This document shows positions 1-8,871 of a stretch of 64,000 nt of DNA, in pieces (within the stretch, counting starts at the first letter, position 1; each line of letters starts with the position of its first letter). The stretch is from contig NZ_OBQD01000003.1 of the NCBI RefSeq assembly GCF_900220975.1, positions 372,001 to 436,000 on the forward strand, read 5' to 3'. Under the pieces are notes generated by a model. It did no database searches. It saw only the letters and a list, made by a program, of their open reading frames with translations, and had not been told where the DNA came from. The DNA is from Rhizobium subbaraonis (GTDB taxonomy: Bacteria; Pseudomonadota; Alphaproteobacteria; Rhizobiales; Rhizobiaceae). The translations under genes and the position numbers were made by a program.

Positions 1-425
1 GCTACGAGACAAAGCGCAACCTGATCGACAAATGCGGACTGAAGCCGCTCTACGACCTGGCCGAGAACATGGACATCGCCGTCGTCAGCTGCGGCGATAT
101 CGGGCCTCAATCGACCTCTCTGTCGCGCGGATTCCTGTCGCCGACAGTGCTGAAAGAACTGGTGGCCGCCGGCTGCGTCTGCGACACGATGTGCAATTTC
201 CTCGATGCCGAAGGGCGCACGATCGATCATCCCATTCGCGACCAGGTGATGTCGATCGACCTCGACACGGTGAAGAAAGCCAACCACATCGTGCTCGTCT
301 CGGGCGGTGCGCACCGGGCGCCGGCGATCCGTGCCACCATCCGCCGGGTCGGCTGCAACACGCTGATTACCGACGAGGGCGCCGCGGCGGCGATGCTGCA
401 GCTTGTGGAGGCGCAGGCGGCCTGA
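1..425 (+). CDS. Sugar-binding transcriptional regulator, SorC/DeoR type (C-terminal part)
   Basis: Partial gene entering from the left edge; the open frame starts before base 1 and the visible part (frame from base 3) is about 140 residues ending at TGA 423-425. Residues such as AVVSCGDIGP, LVAAGCVCDTMCNF and VLVSGGAHRAPAIRATI match the C-terminal effector-binding half of SorC/CggR-like regulators, which bind a phosphorylated sugar and control sugar catabolic or central carbon genes. The N-terminal helix-turn-helix is outside the window, so DNA-binding and target cannot be judged. Family assignment is from recognised sequence pattern; the ligand is unknown. Confidence 0.75.
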   Translation, partial: YETKRNLIDKCGLKPLYDLAENMDIAVVSCGDIGPQSTSLSRGFLSPTVLKELVAAGCVCDTMCNFLDAEGRTIDHPIRDQVMSIDLDTVKKANHIVLVSGGAHRAPAIRATIRRVGCNTLITDEGAAAAMLQLVEAQAA

Positions 426-438
426 GACATGCGCGTCC

Positions 439-678
439 CTAGATGAGCCTCAAAAGGGCCGCGCGTGAAATGGCGGCGGTGATGTTGCGGGTACCGAGTT
501 TCTCGATCGCCTGCCTCAGCGCACAGCTCACGCGCACGAGCGGCAGGTCGGTCTCGATCACGATCTGGTCTGCCGTCTTTCCTTCAGCGGCAAGCGAAAG
601 GCAGCGTAGCTGGATGGGCGAAAGGTCGGGCGGCGCCAGCGTGCGATGGCGTGCGAATCGGGGATCGGCGATGGACAT
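439..678 (-). CDS. Small LuxR-type helix-turn-helix protein
   Basis: A 79-residue protein that is essentially only a GerE/LuxR-type HTH: LSPIQLRCLSLAAEGKTADQIVIETDLP followed by VRVSCALRQAIEKLGTRNITAAISRA, the usual scaffold and recognition helices. It has no receiver or ligand-binding domain, so a stand-alone DNA-binding role is likely. It converges on the SorC-type gene (13 bp gap) and diverges from the 6S RNA/cyclo-ligase unit. No strong Shine-Dalgarno is seen before its ATG. Target genes unknown. Confidence 0.7.
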   Translation of the reverse strand: MSIADPRFARHRTLAPPDLSPIQLRCLSLAAEGKTADQIVIETDLPLVRVSCALRQAIEKLGTRNITAAISRAALLRLI

Positions 679-751
679 GGGCGGCGGTGATAACGTGGTA
701 GCGCGTTTTGGACCACCAGAACGTGCGGAAATACTTTATTAAATCTTAGTG

Positions 752-932
752 AAATGGCCGGTGGCCGAAGCCTGTCGCCGCCCGATGCGGCTGGATTTCC
801 GGCGCCTCCGGCGTTTCCTCATCGCTTGCGCGAAGAGTGTTCCAAATTGGGGCGCCGCCCGTTTCGCCGGTATCGACGGCTGCTGTATGCGACGCCTGTA
901 CTTTTCAGGCATGGTTGCGGCCGGCACGTTCT
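752..932 (+). ncRNA. ssrS: Probable 6S RNA
   Basis: The 260-bp gap before the 5-formyl-THF cyclo-ligase gene holds a stretch whose ends can close a long stem: GCCGG...GCCTG near 756-773 pairs with CAGGC...CCGGC near 908-925, with internal hairpins such as CCGGCGCCTCCGGCG between. Known: 6S RNA, which binds the sigma-70 RNA polymerase holoenzyme, lies directly upstream of the cyclo-ligase gene (ygfA) in many proteobacteria including rhizobia. Size (about 180 nt) fits. The call rests on position plus a closing stem seen by eye; exact ends are estimates. Confidence 0.6.
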
Positions 933-939
933 TGGCGCT

Positions 940-1575
940 ATGGGAGGGGAAACAGGCACGGAGAACCGCGTGACGCTCAACGTGACGCCCAAGGAGAAGA
1001 AGGCGCAGCTGCGCAACGAGAAGCTTGCGCTGCGCGACGCCATGACGACACAGGCCCGTATCGAAGGAAGCCTCGCCATGGCGGATCATGCCGCCGAGGT
1101 GATCGCCTTCGAGCCCGGCGCCGTCATTTCCGGCTTCTGGCCGATCCGCTCGGAGGCCGATATCCGTCCGCTGATGGCGCGGCTTGCCGAGCGCGGCGCC
1201 CGCCTCAGCCTGCCGGTGGTGCTGGACCGGGAAACGATCGTCTTTCGCGAGCTCGTGCGCGGGGCGCCGATGGTGAAGACGGGATTCGGCACGACCGGGC
1301 CGGGTCCGGAAGCCGAATTGCTCGATCCCGATATCCTGCTCGTTCCGCTTTCGGCCTTCGACGGCACCGGCCATCGGATCGGCTATGGCGCCGGACACTA
1401 CGACCGTGCCATCGACCGGTTGCGCGCAAAGGGTTTGTCGCCGCGGCTGATCGGTGTGGCCTTTGCCTGCCAGGAGGTGGCGGAGGTGCCCTTCGAGCCG
1501 CATGACGTGGCGCTCGACGCGGTTCTGACAGAAGACGGCTTTCGCATATTCAACGAACAAGGTGGACAGGGCTGA
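940..1575 (+). CDS. 5-formyltetrahydrofolate cyclo-ligase
   Basis: ATP-dependent conversion of 5-formyl-THF to 5,10-methenyl-THF in cytoplasmic one-carbon metabolism (YgfA/MTHFS family). The 211-residue product from ATG 940 has the family features KKAQLRNEKLALRDA near the N-terminus, SGFWPIRSEADIRPL, and the signature GHRIGYGAGHYDRAI near residue 150, which forms the nucleotide-binding loop. An alternative GTG start at 970 would give 201 residues, closer to the usual length. It follows the probable 6S RNA and its TGA overlaps the next ATG by one base (1575), so it is cotranscribed with the ymdB homologue. Confidence 0.9.
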   Translation: MGGETGTENRVTLNVTPKEKKAQLRNEKLALRDAMTTQARIEGSLAMADHAAEVIAFEPGAVISGFWPIRSEADIRPLMARLAERGARLSLPVVLDRETIVFRELVRGAPMVKTGFGTTGPGPEAELLDPDILLVPLSAFDGTGHRIGYGAGHYDRAIDRLRAKGLSPRLIGVAFACQEVAEVPFEPHDVALDAVLTEDGFRIFNEQGGQG

Positions 1576-2399
1576 TGCGGCTTCTCTTTCTGGGCGACAT
1601 GGTGGGCAAGAGCGGACGGACCGCCGTCTGGGAACGGCTGCCGGGCCTGATCTCGGACCTGAAGCTCGACTTCGTGATCGTCAACGGGGAGAATGCGGCC
1701 GGCGGCTTCGGCATTACCGAGGAGATCTTTCAGGAAACGATCAATGCCGGTGCCGATGTGGTCACCACCGGAAACCACGTATGGGACCAGAAGGAGGCCG
1801 TGACGTTTGCCGGCCGCCACGACCAGTTCCTGCGGCCGGCCAACTATCCGGCGGGGACACCCGGCAAGGGGGCGAACCTGTTCTTCGCCCGCAACGGCGC
1901 GCGCGTCCTTGTGGCCAACATCATGGGGCGGGTGTTCATGCACCCCGAACTGGACGACCCCTTCAAGGCCGGCGAGGCGATCCTTGCGTCTTGCCCGCTC
2001 GGCGAGCAGGCCGATGCCATCGTCTTCGATTTTCATGCCGAAGCGACGAGCGAGAAGCAGTGCTTCGGCCATTTCGTCGATGGCCGCGCCAGCCTCGTCG
2101 TCGGCACGCACACCCATGTACCGACTGCCGACTGCCAGATCCTCAACAGCGGCACCGCCTACATGTCGGATGCGGGGATGTGCGGCGACTATGACAGTTC
2201 GCTCGGCATGGACAAGGAAGAACCGCTGAACCGCTTCATCTCGAAGATGCCGAAGGGTCGGTTCGAAGCGGCAAACGGCCCGGCCACCATCTGCGGCGTC
2301 GGGGTGGAAATTTCCGACCGCACCGGCCTTGCCGAAAATGTCGCCCCGCTCCGTCTCGGTCCGCGGCTCGCGGAGACGATCCCGTCCTTCTGGAGCTGA
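1575..2399 (+). CDS. ymdB: YmdB family metallophosphoesterase
   Basis: A 274-residue TIGR00282-type phosphodiesterase; characterised members hydrolyse cyclic nucleotides such as 2',3'-cAMP. Metal-binding motifs are visible: GDMVGKSGR at the N-terminus, VNGENAAGG, TTGNHVWDQKE, DFHAEATSEK, and VVGTHTHVPTAD near residue 180, followed by MSDAGMCGDYDS. Start overlaps the stop of the cyclo-ligase gene by one base, so translation is likely coupled. A strong hairpin terminator follows at 2408-2437. Substrate in this organism is inferred from the family only. Confidence 0.88.
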   Translation: MRLLFLGDMVGKSGRTAVWERLPGLISDLKLDFVIVNGENAAGGFGITEEIFQETINAGADVVTTGNHVWDQKEAVTFAGRHDQFLRPANYPAGTPGKGANLFFARNGARVLVANIMGRVFMHPELDDPFKAGEAILASCPLGEQADAIVFDFHAEATSEKQCFGHFVDGRASLVVGTHTHVPTADCQILNSGTAYMSDAGMCGDYDSSLGMDKEEPLNRFISKMPKGRFEAANGPATICGVGVEISDRTGLAENVAPLRLGPRLAETIPSFWS

Positions 2400-2407
2400 A
2401 CAAGCAT

Positions 2408-2440
2408 GAGGGTGGCGGGATCGGTCCCGCCACCCTCTTT
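2408..2440. terminator. Bidirectional terminator between ymdB and the PNPOx-like gene
   Basis: A 13-bp perfect stem, GAGGGTGGCGGGA (2408-2420) with TCCCGCCACCCTC (2425-2437), loop TCGG, then TTT. It sits between two convergent genes and can serve both. Confidence 0.85.
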
Positions 2441-2447
2441 CATTTCG

Positions 2448-2987
2448 TCAGCTCAGCCACTGGCGGCGGATCTCTCCGGGCGTGTCGCCGAAGACCACGT
2501 GGGCGCGTACGCCCACCTCCGGCTCCTCGTCCGGATTGAAGTTGGCCTTGGCGATCTCCCAGCCGAACTTGAGCGTGCTTCCGGTGGAGGCCCAGATGGC
2601 GGCATCATCCAGGCGGAGCGCCAGCATGGTCAGCATCGGGTCCTGCTTGCCGTGGTCGAACCATGCTTCGACGACTGAGTTCCAGTATTCGTCGATCTTG
2701 ACAGGGTTCTTCTCCACCGTCACCCGGCCGACGAGGCAGGCGTGGTAGTCGTGGTCCTTGCCGACGACGCAGAAATGCGCCCTGGCGCCCACGCCGATCG
2801 CTTCCACCAGATCGGTGTCGGTCTTGGTGTAGAACCAGATCGTCGCCGCCTCCCGGTCCAGGTGAGGGGCCATGGGCTGAATGTGCATGCGGTCGTTCTC
2901 CAGGCCCAGCATGCCGGCATGAATGCGGTCGATCTCGTCGAACAGCTGCTTTTTCGGATTGTCACGCGCTTCTGCAAGGCTTGCCAT
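2448..2987 (-). CDS. Pyridoxamine 5'-phosphate oxidase-fold protein (general stress protein 26-like)
   Basis: A 179-residue protein of the split-barrel flavin-binding fold: PHLDREAATIWFYTKTDTDLVEAI, HDYHACLVGRVTV and IDEYWNSVVEAWF are typical of the GSP26/YdaG subgroup rather than of the biosynthetic PdxH enzyme. Known members bind FMN or FAD and are linked to stress responses; no catalytic role is established here. A good AAAGGAG precedes the ATG on the minus strand. Single gene, converging on ymdB. Confidence 0.8.
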   Translation of the reverse strand: MASLAEARDNPKKQLFDEIDRIHAGMLGLENDRMHIQPMAPHLDREAATIWFYTKTDTDLVEAIGVGARAHFCVVGKDHDYHACLVGRVTVEKNPVKIDEYWNSVVEAWFDHGKQDPMLTMLALRLDDAAIWASTGSTLKFGWEIAKANFNPDEEPEVGVRAHVVFGDTPGEIRRQWLS

Positions 2988-3178
2988 CGCATTGCTCTCC
3001 TTTCTCGCATCGGTTGATGCAAAGACAACGTGCCCCCTGTCGCATTGTTCCGGTGTCCCGTCGTTGCGGCCGCCAGCATCCGGGTGCTGACGCTATTGTG
3101 AACGGCGCGTGCGTGGCGAGGCTCGACCGGAGGGAAAACGACGGGCATAGTTCGCCCGGTCGATGGTCGGAGCCGCAA

Positions 3179-4018
3179 ATGATGCATGCCCGGATCGTTC
3201 TTTCTGTCCTTCTGCTTTGTGGTTCTGCCGTGCTGGCGCCGCGCATCTCCGCTGCGCAGGAGGCGGCGCGGCCCGTCAGCCAGTGCCAGATGATCGCGCA
3301 GGCCCTGCCGCAGGTGACGTTCGCGAGCTTCTCCGGGCCAGACGTCACGATGGCCGAGGAGCCGGGCGAGGGAGTGGTCAGGATCACCTATCTCGGCCAT
3401 TCGACCTTCTTCCTCGAGACGCCGGGCGGCATCAGCATCGCGACCGATTACAATGGCTGGTACGAGCCGCCTTCGCTTCCCACCGTCGTGACGATGAACA
3501 AGGCGCATTCCAGCCACTACACGCTGACGCCCGATCCCGATATCGCGCACGTGCTGCACGGATGGCGGGACGACGGCGGGCCGGCCGACCATGATGTCGT
3601 GGCGGGCGATGCCTATATCCGCAACGTGCCGACCGACATTCGCAGTTTTGCAGGTGCTATGGAGGCGAACGGCAATTCGATCTTCATTTTCGAAGTGGCA
3701 GGCCTGTGCATCGGCCATCTCGGCCACCTGCACCACGAGCTGACGGAAAAGCAGTATGCGGAGATCGGCCGTCTCGACGTCTTGATGGTGCCGGTGGACG
3801 GCGGGCTTACGATGGGCGCGGAAAGCATGAGCGTTGTGGTGGAGCGCCTGCGGTCGGCCCTGATCCTGCCGATGCATAGGCGCGGCCCGCCGATCGATCG
3901 TTTCCTGTCGATGTTCGACAAGGGGTTCGACGTTTCCTTTGCCGACGATGCCAGCATCGACGTCTCGATCCGTACGCTGCCGAAACGGCCGACGATCGTC
4001 GTCCTGCGCGGCGTGTGA
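3179..4018 (+). CDS. Secreted metallo-beta-lactamase-fold hydrolase
   Basis: A 279-residue protein with an N-terminal signal peptide (RIVLSVLLLCGSAVL, cleavage probably after ISAAQ) followed by a UlaG-like metallo-hydrolase fold: TYLGHSTFFLET, ATDYNGWY, MNKAHSSHYT in the place of the metal-binding loop, and FEVAGLCIGHLGHLHHEL. The HxHxDH loop is not canonical (AHSSHYT), so metal content and activity are uncertain. Export to the periplasm is inferred. Two adjacent ATG codons at 3179 and 3182 are possible starts. Substrate unknown. Confidence 0.75.
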   Translation: MMHARIVLSVLLLCGSAVLAPRISAAQEAARPVSQCQMIAQALPQVTFASFSGPDVTMAEEPGEGVVRITYLGHSTFFLETPGGISIATDYNGWYEPPSLPTVVTMNKAHSSHYTLTPDPDIAHVLHGWRDDGGPADHDVVAGDAYIRNVPTDIRSFAGAMEANGNSIFIFEVAGLCIGHLGHLHHELTEKQYAEIGRLDVLMVPVDGGLTMGAESMSVVVERLRSALILPMHRRGPPIDRFLSMFDKGFDVSFADDASIDVSIRTLPKRPTIVVLRGV

Positions 4019-4207
4019 GGCCCATCGTCAGAGGATTTCGTCGTCCCTGCTGGACGGCGCGCTTCATAAAAACTATAAGGCGGCCATTTCCTACATCGGA
4101 GCTACCTGCCGGACTGGACGCGGATAGGTTCGCTCCCGAACAGAAAACTGCGCGCGGCCTTGCTCAAGGATGCAGTCGCTGGCGCATCAAACAAGTGCAG
4201 GGGTGCC

Positions 4208-4954
4208 ATGGCAGGCCATTCACAGTTCAAGAACATCATGCATCGCAAGGGGCGCCAGGATGCAGTGCGCTCTAAAATGTTCTCCAAGCTCGCACGCGAA
4301 ATCACCGTGGCGGCGAAGGCCGGCATGCCGGATCCCGCGATGAACCCGCGCCTGCGTCTGGCGATCCAGAACGCCAAGGCGCAGTCGATGCCGAAGGACA
4401 ACATCGAGCGCGCGATCAAGAAGGCATCCGGCGGCGACGCGGAGAACTACGAGGAAGTCCGCTACGAGGGCTACGGCCCGGCGGGCGTGGCCGTCATCGT
4501 CGAGGCGCTGACCGACAACCGCAACCGCACGGCATCATCCGTCCGCTCGACCTTCACCAAGGCGGGCGGCGCGCTCGGCGAAACCGGCTCGGTTTCCTTC
4601 TCGTTCGACCGGGTCGGCGAAATCACCTACAAGCTTTCCGTCGGCGATGCCGACAAGGTGATGGAAGCGGCCATCGAGGCCGGTGCCGACGACGTCGAGA
4701 CGGACGACGAGGTTCACACCATCTATTGCGCCTTCGAAGCCATCGGTGAAGTCTCCAAGGCTCTGGAGGGCGCGCTCGGTGAAGCCGAAACCGTCAAGGC
4801 CATCTGGAAGGCGCAGAACACGGTTCCGGTCGACGAGGAGAAGGCGCAGTCGCTGATGAAACTCATCGACACGCTGGAAGACGACGACGACGTGCAGAAC
4901 GTCTATTCGAACTTCGAAGTCTCCGACGAGGTGATGGCGAAGCTTTCGGCCTGA
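4208..4954 (+). CDS. yebC: YebC/PmpR family protein
   Basis: A 248-residue member of the YebC family, which acts as a transcriptional regulator in some bacteria and has been linked to translation of proline-rich stretches. The start [19 protein letters not shown] is the conserved family N-terminus and fixes ATG 4208. [16 protein letters not shown] and [11 protein letters not shown] are family motifs; the C-terminal half is acidic. In many genomes yebC neighbours the ruv genes, as here (ruvC 2 kb downstream). A hairpin at 5011-5032 ends the unit. Confidence 0.95.
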   Translation: MAGHSQFKNIMHRKGRQDAVRSKMFSKLAREITVAAKAGMPDPAMNPRLRLAIQNAKAQSMPKDNIERAIKKASGGDAENYEEVRYEGYGPAGVAVIVEALTDNRNRTASSVRSTFTKAGGALGETGSVSFSFDRVGEITYKLSVGDADKVMEAAIEAGADDVETDDEVHTIYCAFEAIGEVSKALEGALGEAETVKAIWKAQNTVPVDEEKAQSLMKLIDTLEDDDDVQNVYSNFEVSDEVMAKLSA

Positions 4955-5010
4955 TGAACGGCCTCTTTCGGCGGGCCTCGATTGCCCGACGACTGAGATG
5001 AACTGTTGAC

Positions 5011-5038
5011 GGGGCTGCCTGACGGTGGCCCCTTCTTT
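5011..5038 (+). terminator. Terminator after yebC
   Basis: GGGGCTGCC (5011-5019) can pair over nine positions, two of them wobble pairs, with GGTGGCCCC (5024-5032), loop TGAC, followed by TTCTTT. Confidence 0.7.
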
Positions 5039-5126
5039 ATGTGCCGGATCGGCGGCTTGTCGCTGCTTTGAATGCGAAATATGGTCGTTGTTCGGTGATC
5101 GCGCGCGGGGGTTCTGCGTGGACCTT

Positions 5127-5786
5127 ATGAAGTTTCTGAAATCGCTGGACGAATTGCTCTACGAGATTGTCTCGTGGCTGGTGTTCTATCCGCTGACGAT
5201 GTGGCGATCGATCCGCCATCCCAAGGCGATGATGCGTTATGCGGACACCGAACTCGTCGATGACCCGCCGGAGCAATACACCGAGACCCTGAGCCCGCCG
5301 CTCTTCCTGCTGCTAAGCCTCTTTTTGGCCCATGGCAGTGAGATGATGCTCGCAAGATGGGAGGGGACATGGGTCAGGCCAACGTTGTTGGCAAGTGATT
5401 CCAACCTGCTCATCTTCCGGGCAATTCTGTTCAGCATCTTTCCGCTCCTGATGTCGGTCCGGCTGCTGCGCCGCCGCAAGATCGCCATTGACCGCGAGAC
5501 GTTGCGAGCACCGTTCTACAGCCAGTGCTACGTCGCCGCGCCCTTCGCGCTTGGCGTCAGCCTCGCAGGGCAGATCGCAAGGATCGAGACGGCTGCGGCT
5601 GCGATGGCGGGACTCGCGCTCTTCGCGGCATCCGTCAGCTGGTATCTCGCGGTCGAGACCCGCTGGTTCAAGGCGGATCTCGGGATGCCGACCGGGCGGG
5701 CCTTCGTCACCGTACTCGTGACGTTTCTGGAAGGCCTCGCCCTGATGCTGCTTGCCATCGTCGGTATTGTCTACGGAACGGCATGA
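5127..5786 (+). CDS. Integral membrane protein, unknown function
   Basis: A 219-residue protein with about five hydrophobic segments: [64 protein letters not shown] and [22 protein letters not shown] 5127 is preferred to the upstream GTG at 5118; the reading frame stays open further upstream but that part is not membrane-like. No transport motif was recognised. Its 3' end overlaps the convergent monooxygenase frame by 16 bp. Confidence 0.6.
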   Translation: MKFLKSLDELLYEIVSWLVFYPLTMWRSIRHPKAMMRYADTELVDDPPEQYTETLSPPLFLLLSLFLAHGSEMMLARWEGTWVRPTLLASDSNLLIFRAILFSIFPLLMSVRLLRRRKIAIDRETLRAPFYSQCYVAAPFALGVSLAGQIARIETAAAAMAGLALFAASVSWYLAVETRWFKADLGMPTGRAFVTVLVTFLEGLALMLLAIVGIVYGTA

Positions 5787-6809
5787 GCGGAGACGCCGCT
5801 TCCGGCTGATGCCGCCCCGGCAAGTGACCGCTGGGCTTCGGCAAATAGCCGGACTGACTTCAGCCGCGCCTCCATGTGGTAGACGGGCATGGAGATGATG
5901 AGTTCGTCGGCACCGGTGGATTCCAGGAAGCCGGCGATCTTGTCGCGGATGGTGTCCGCCCCCCCCGACCACGGCGTATTGCAGCGTGTGCTCGACCATG
6001 ATCTTCTCCGTCTCGCTCCAGAGGCCGTCCATGCTTTCGACGGGCGGCGGGAACACCGTCGGTGCGCCGCGCCGCAGGGCCACGAAGGACTGCTGCATCG
6101 AGGTGAAGAGATGCTGCGCCTCGGCATCCGTATCGGCTGCGACACCCATCACGCCAACCATGACATGCGGCTTGTCCAGATGCTGCGACGGGGTGAAGCG
6201 CTCGCGGTAGATCTCCAGTGCCGACAGCAGCATGTCGGGCGCGAAATGGGAGGCGAAGGCAAAGGGCAGGCCGAGCATGCCGGCGAGATGGGCGGAATAA
6301 TGGCTGGAACCGAGCAGCCAGAGGGGAACATTGCTGTCGGCGCCCGGTACGGCGACGATCTGCTGGCCGGGCTGGACCGGACCCAGCAATGCCATCAGAT
6401 CGACCACGTCCTGGGGAAAGTTGTTGGCCGAGGTCTCGAGATTGCGGCGCAGGGCGCGCGCGGTGTTCATGTCGGTGCCCGGCGCGCGGCCGAGCCCGAG
6501 GTCGATGCGCCCGGGGAAGAGCGCCTCGAGGGTGCCGAACTGTTCGGCGATGACCAGAGGCGAGTGGTTGGGCAGCATGATGCCGCCGGAGCCGACGCGG
6601 ATCGTCTCCGTGCCCGCAGCAACATGCTGGATCACCAGAGCGGTGGCCGCGCTTGCGATGCCGCGCATGCCGTGGTGCTCGGCGAGCCAGAAGCGCTGGT
6701 AGCCTTCCTTTTCCGCTTCCTGCGCCAGCTGCCGGGAATTGGCCAGCGACTGGGCGACGGTGCCGCCTTCGATGACGGGAGAAAGATCGAGGATCGAGAA
6801 GCGCGCCAT
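5771..6809 (-). pseudogene. LLM-class flavin monooxygenase, frameshifted in a G8 tract
   Basis: Bacterial luciferase-like, FMN-dependent monooxygenase. Residues 1-285 read cleanly from ATG 6809 ([77 protein letters not shown]). The frame is then lost at 5959-5966, where the coding strand has eight Gs. With seven Gs the expected continuation [20 protein letters not shown] and the tail [20 protein letters not shown] to a stop at 5771 are restored. So one extra base in a homopolymer breaks an otherwise intact gene of about 345 codons. It may be a sequencing error, a recent mutation or a slippage switch; the sequence alone cannot separate these. Confidence 0.85.
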
Positions 6810-6967
6810 GACGGACCCCAGTGTGAGCGAATCTGAATGTCGTACCATGTAGGTTCAATTTCTTGAAATCCAAGAACACTTCGATCCGGAGCCCGGACGT
6901 TTTTGGATGTTTTGCTTTTGTTCACATTTCGCTGGCAGGTTCGCGTCGTCGGCAATAGGATTACGCA

Positions 6968-7480
6968 ATGCAAGGCACGATTCGCATCATCGGCATCGAT
7001 CCGGGACTTCGCCGCACGGGCTGGGGCATCATCGAGACGCTCGGAAACTCGCTGCGCTTCGTGGCATCGGGCACGGTTACGTCGGACGGCGACATGGACC
7101 TTGCTTCCAGGCTCTGCCAGCTGCACGACGGGCTTGCCGACGTGGTCCACGCCTATCAGCCCGACGAGGCGGCGGTGGAGCAGACATTCGTCAACAAGGA
7201 TGCGACGGCGACGCTGAAGCTCGGTCAGGCGCGCGGCATCGCCATGCTGGTTCCCGCGCGCGCCGGCCTGCGCGTTGCCGAATATGCGCCGAACGCGGTG
7301 AAGAAGGCCGTGATCGGCGTCGGCCACGGCGAGAAGCAGCAGATCCACATGATGCTGAAGGTCCTGATGCCGAAGGCGGAATTCAAGGGCAACGACGCCG
7401 CCGATGCGCTGGCGATCGCCATCTGCCACGCGCACAATCGCCAGAGCCTGAAAGGCCGGATCGCAGCACTCGCCGGATAA
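6968..7480 (+). CDS. ruvC: Crossover junction endodeoxyribonuclease RuvC
   Basis: Resolves Holliday junctions after RuvAB branch migration. The 170-residue protein shows all RNase H-fold acidic sites: [14 protein letters not shown] (first Asp), [21 protein letters not shown] (Glu) and [14 protein letters not shown] (two C-terminal Asp), plus [16 protein letters not shown]. Length is normal. ruvA does not follow directly: an antitoxin-toxin pair lies between, preceded by its own promoter-like and operator sequences, so ruvA may depend on read-through or on the toxin-antitoxin promoter. Confidence 0.97.
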   Translation: MQGTIRIIGIDPGLRRTGWGIIETLGNSLRFVASGTVTSDGDMDLASRLCQLHDGLADVVHAYQPDEAAVEQTFVNKDATATLKLGQARGIAMLVPARAGLRVAEYAPNAVKKAVIGVGHGEKQQIHMMLKVLMPKAEFKGNDAADALAIAICHAHNRQSLKGRIAALAG

Positions 7481-7499
7481 CGTGGCGACTGTTTTGTTC

Positions 7500-7543
7500 T
7501 TGACATGTTCTCATGTGTTGGAATATTCCTTACTTAGTAAGGA
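7500..7543 (+). promoter_or_regulatory. Promoter and operator palindrome of toxin-antitoxin module 1
   Basis: TTGACA at 7500-7505 is followed after 17 bases by ATATTC, a plausible though weak -10. A perfect palindrome, TCCTTACT-T-AGTAAGGA (7527-7543), overlaps the antitoxin Shine-Dalgarno (AAGGAG, 7539-7544). AbrB-fold antitoxins commonly autorepress through such palindromes. The same half-sites occur ahead of module 2 at 8872-8898. Confidence 0.65.
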
Positions 7544-7552
7544 GATAGATCC

Positions 7553-7807
7553 ATGCGCGTGACTTCGAAGGGGCAGGTGACGATACCGCGCGACATGCGC
7601 GAACTGGTCGGGATCGAGCCGAACAGCGAGGTCGTCTTTTCGATCGAAGGAGGCAAGCTGACGATCGCTCCGAAGGATGGGGAGCGAGAAGCGGAAGAGC
7701 GCGCGCGCCTCGATCGGTTTTTGGCCGCACTTCGGCGGCTTGAGGGGACTGGCGACCAGGCGATGGATGCCGAGGCGCTCGCGCGGGTTACGCGGGATCG
7801 CGACTGA
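7553..7807 (+). CDS. AbrB/MazE-fold antitoxin (VapB-type), module 1
   Basis: An 84-residue protein starting with a SpoVT/AbrB swapped-hairpin domain (RVTSKGQVTIPRDMRELVGI then SEVVFSIEGGKLTIAP), which binds the operator DNA. The charged C-terminal tail (residues 45-84) is the usual toxin-neutralising segment. TGA 7805-7807 overlaps the ATG of the PIN toxin (7807), so the two are translationally coupled. Sits between ruvC and ruvA. AAGGAG at good spacing lies inside the palindrome, so repressor binding would also cover this region of the DNA. Confidence 0.88.
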   Translation: MRVTSKGQVTIPRDMRELVGIEPNSEVVFSIEGGKLTIAPKDGEREAEERARLDRFLAALRRLEGTGDQAMDAEALARVTRDRD

Positions 7808-8220
7808 TGGCGACGCTCGTCGATACCAACGTTCTGGTCGATCTGGCGGTGCGCGATCCGCTCTGGCATGACTGGTCGCTGGGGCATTTGCTTGCCGCCG
7901 GCCGGCGCGGCAGCGTCGTCATCAACCAGATCATCTATTCGGAGTTCTCCTTTCGCTACGAAAAACCTGAAGAGGTGGAGGCGCTCTTGCCTGAGCCGGA
8001 ATTCATGCGCGAAGGGCTCCCCTGGCCGGCTGCCTTTGCTGCAGCGCAGGCGTTTCGCGTCTATCGCGCCAACGGCGGCCGAAGGGACAAGGTGCTGCCG
8101 GATTTCTTGATCGGCGCACACGCGGTGGTGCGCGGACACACGATCCTGACGCGCGATCCCTCCGGCTACCGCAACTATTTCCCGACCGTCGAACTGATTT
8201 GCCCGGAGACCCATCCATGA
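7807..8220 (+). CDS. PIN-domain toxin (VapC-type), module 1
   Basis: A 137-residue PIN-domain ribonuclease. Conserved acids are in place: [10 protein letters not shown] at the N-terminus, [10 protein letters not shown] (Glu near 47), and [33 protein letters not shown], where the Asp residues complete the metal site. Characterised VapC toxins cut tRNA or rRNA. It overlaps the antitoxin by one base and ends 13 bp before ruvA, whose Shine-Dalgarno GAGGAAG lies in that gap, so the toxin gene and ruvA are probably on one transcript. RNA target unknown. Confidence 0.88.
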   Translation: MATLVDTNVLVDLAVRDPLWHDWSLGHLLAAGRRGSVVINQIIYSEFSFRYEKPEEVEALLPEPEFMREGLPWPAAFAAAQAFRVYRANGGRRDKVLPDFLIGAHAVVRGHTILTRDPSGYRNYFPTVELICPETHP

Positions 8221-8233
8221 CGAGGAAGAGCCT

Positions 8234-8851
8234 ATGATCGGCAAGCTGAAGGGCACCATCGACGAGATCGGCGAGGATCACGTGGTCCTCGACGTGCACG
8301 GGGTCGGCTATGTCGCCTTCTGCTCGGCGCGGACGCTGTCGAAGCTCGGTTCGGTGGGCGAGGCGGCCGTGCTCTTCATCGAAACCTACGTGCGCGAAGA
8401 CCAGCTGAAGCTGTTCGGCTTCCTGACGGCACTGGAGCGAGAGTGGTTCCGCCTGCTGCAAAGCGTGCAAGGGGTGGGATCCAAGGTGGCGCTGGCGGTG
8501 CTGTCGACGCTGACGCCGGGAGAACTCGCCAATGCGATCGCGCTGCAGGACAAGACGTCCGTCTCGCGCGCCCCGGGTGTCGGCCCGAAGGTCGCGGTTC
8601 GGATCGTGACGGAACTGAAGAACAAGGCTCCGGCCTTTGCCGGCGAGGCTGCGGGCGCGATCGGGCTGAAACAGGAGATCGGCGAGGGCGTGGCCTCGGC
8701 TCCGGTGGCCGATGCCGTCTCTGCGCTCACCAATCTCGGCTATTCCCGCGACCAGGCGGCGAACGCCGTCGCCGCGGCGCTCAAGAACGGTGGGGAGGGC
8801 GCTGACAGCGCGAAGCTGATCAGGCTGGGCCTGAAGGAGCTGGCACGGTGA
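8234..8851 (+). CDS. ruvA: Holliday junction branch-migration protein RuvA
   Basis: Tetrameric junction-recognition subunit that loads RuvB. The 205-residue product shows the three RuvA domains: OB fold at the N-terminus ([25 protein letters not shown]), helix-hairpin-helix motifs in the middle ([32 protein letters not shown]) and the C-terminal RuvB-binding domain ([20 protein letters not shown]). Preceded by GAGGAAG. Flanked by a toxin-antitoxin pair on each side. Confidence 0.97.
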   Translation: MIGKLKGTIDEIGEDHVVLDVHGVGYVAFCSARTLSKLGSVGEAAVLFIETYVREDQLKLFGFLTALEREWFRLLQSVQGVGSKVALAVLSTLTPGELANAIALQDKTSVSRAPGVGPKVAVRIVTELKNKAPAFAGEAAGAIGLKQEIGEGVASAPVADAVSALTNLGYSRDQAANAVAAALKNGGEGADSAKLIRLGLKELAR

Positions 8852-8871
8852 TTCCTTGTTTCCTGCAGGGT

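Noticed and set aside
2720-3877. A 385-codon minus-strand frame across the PNPOx-like and metallo-hydrolase genes.
   Set aside because: Out of frame with both genes, which carry clear family motifs.
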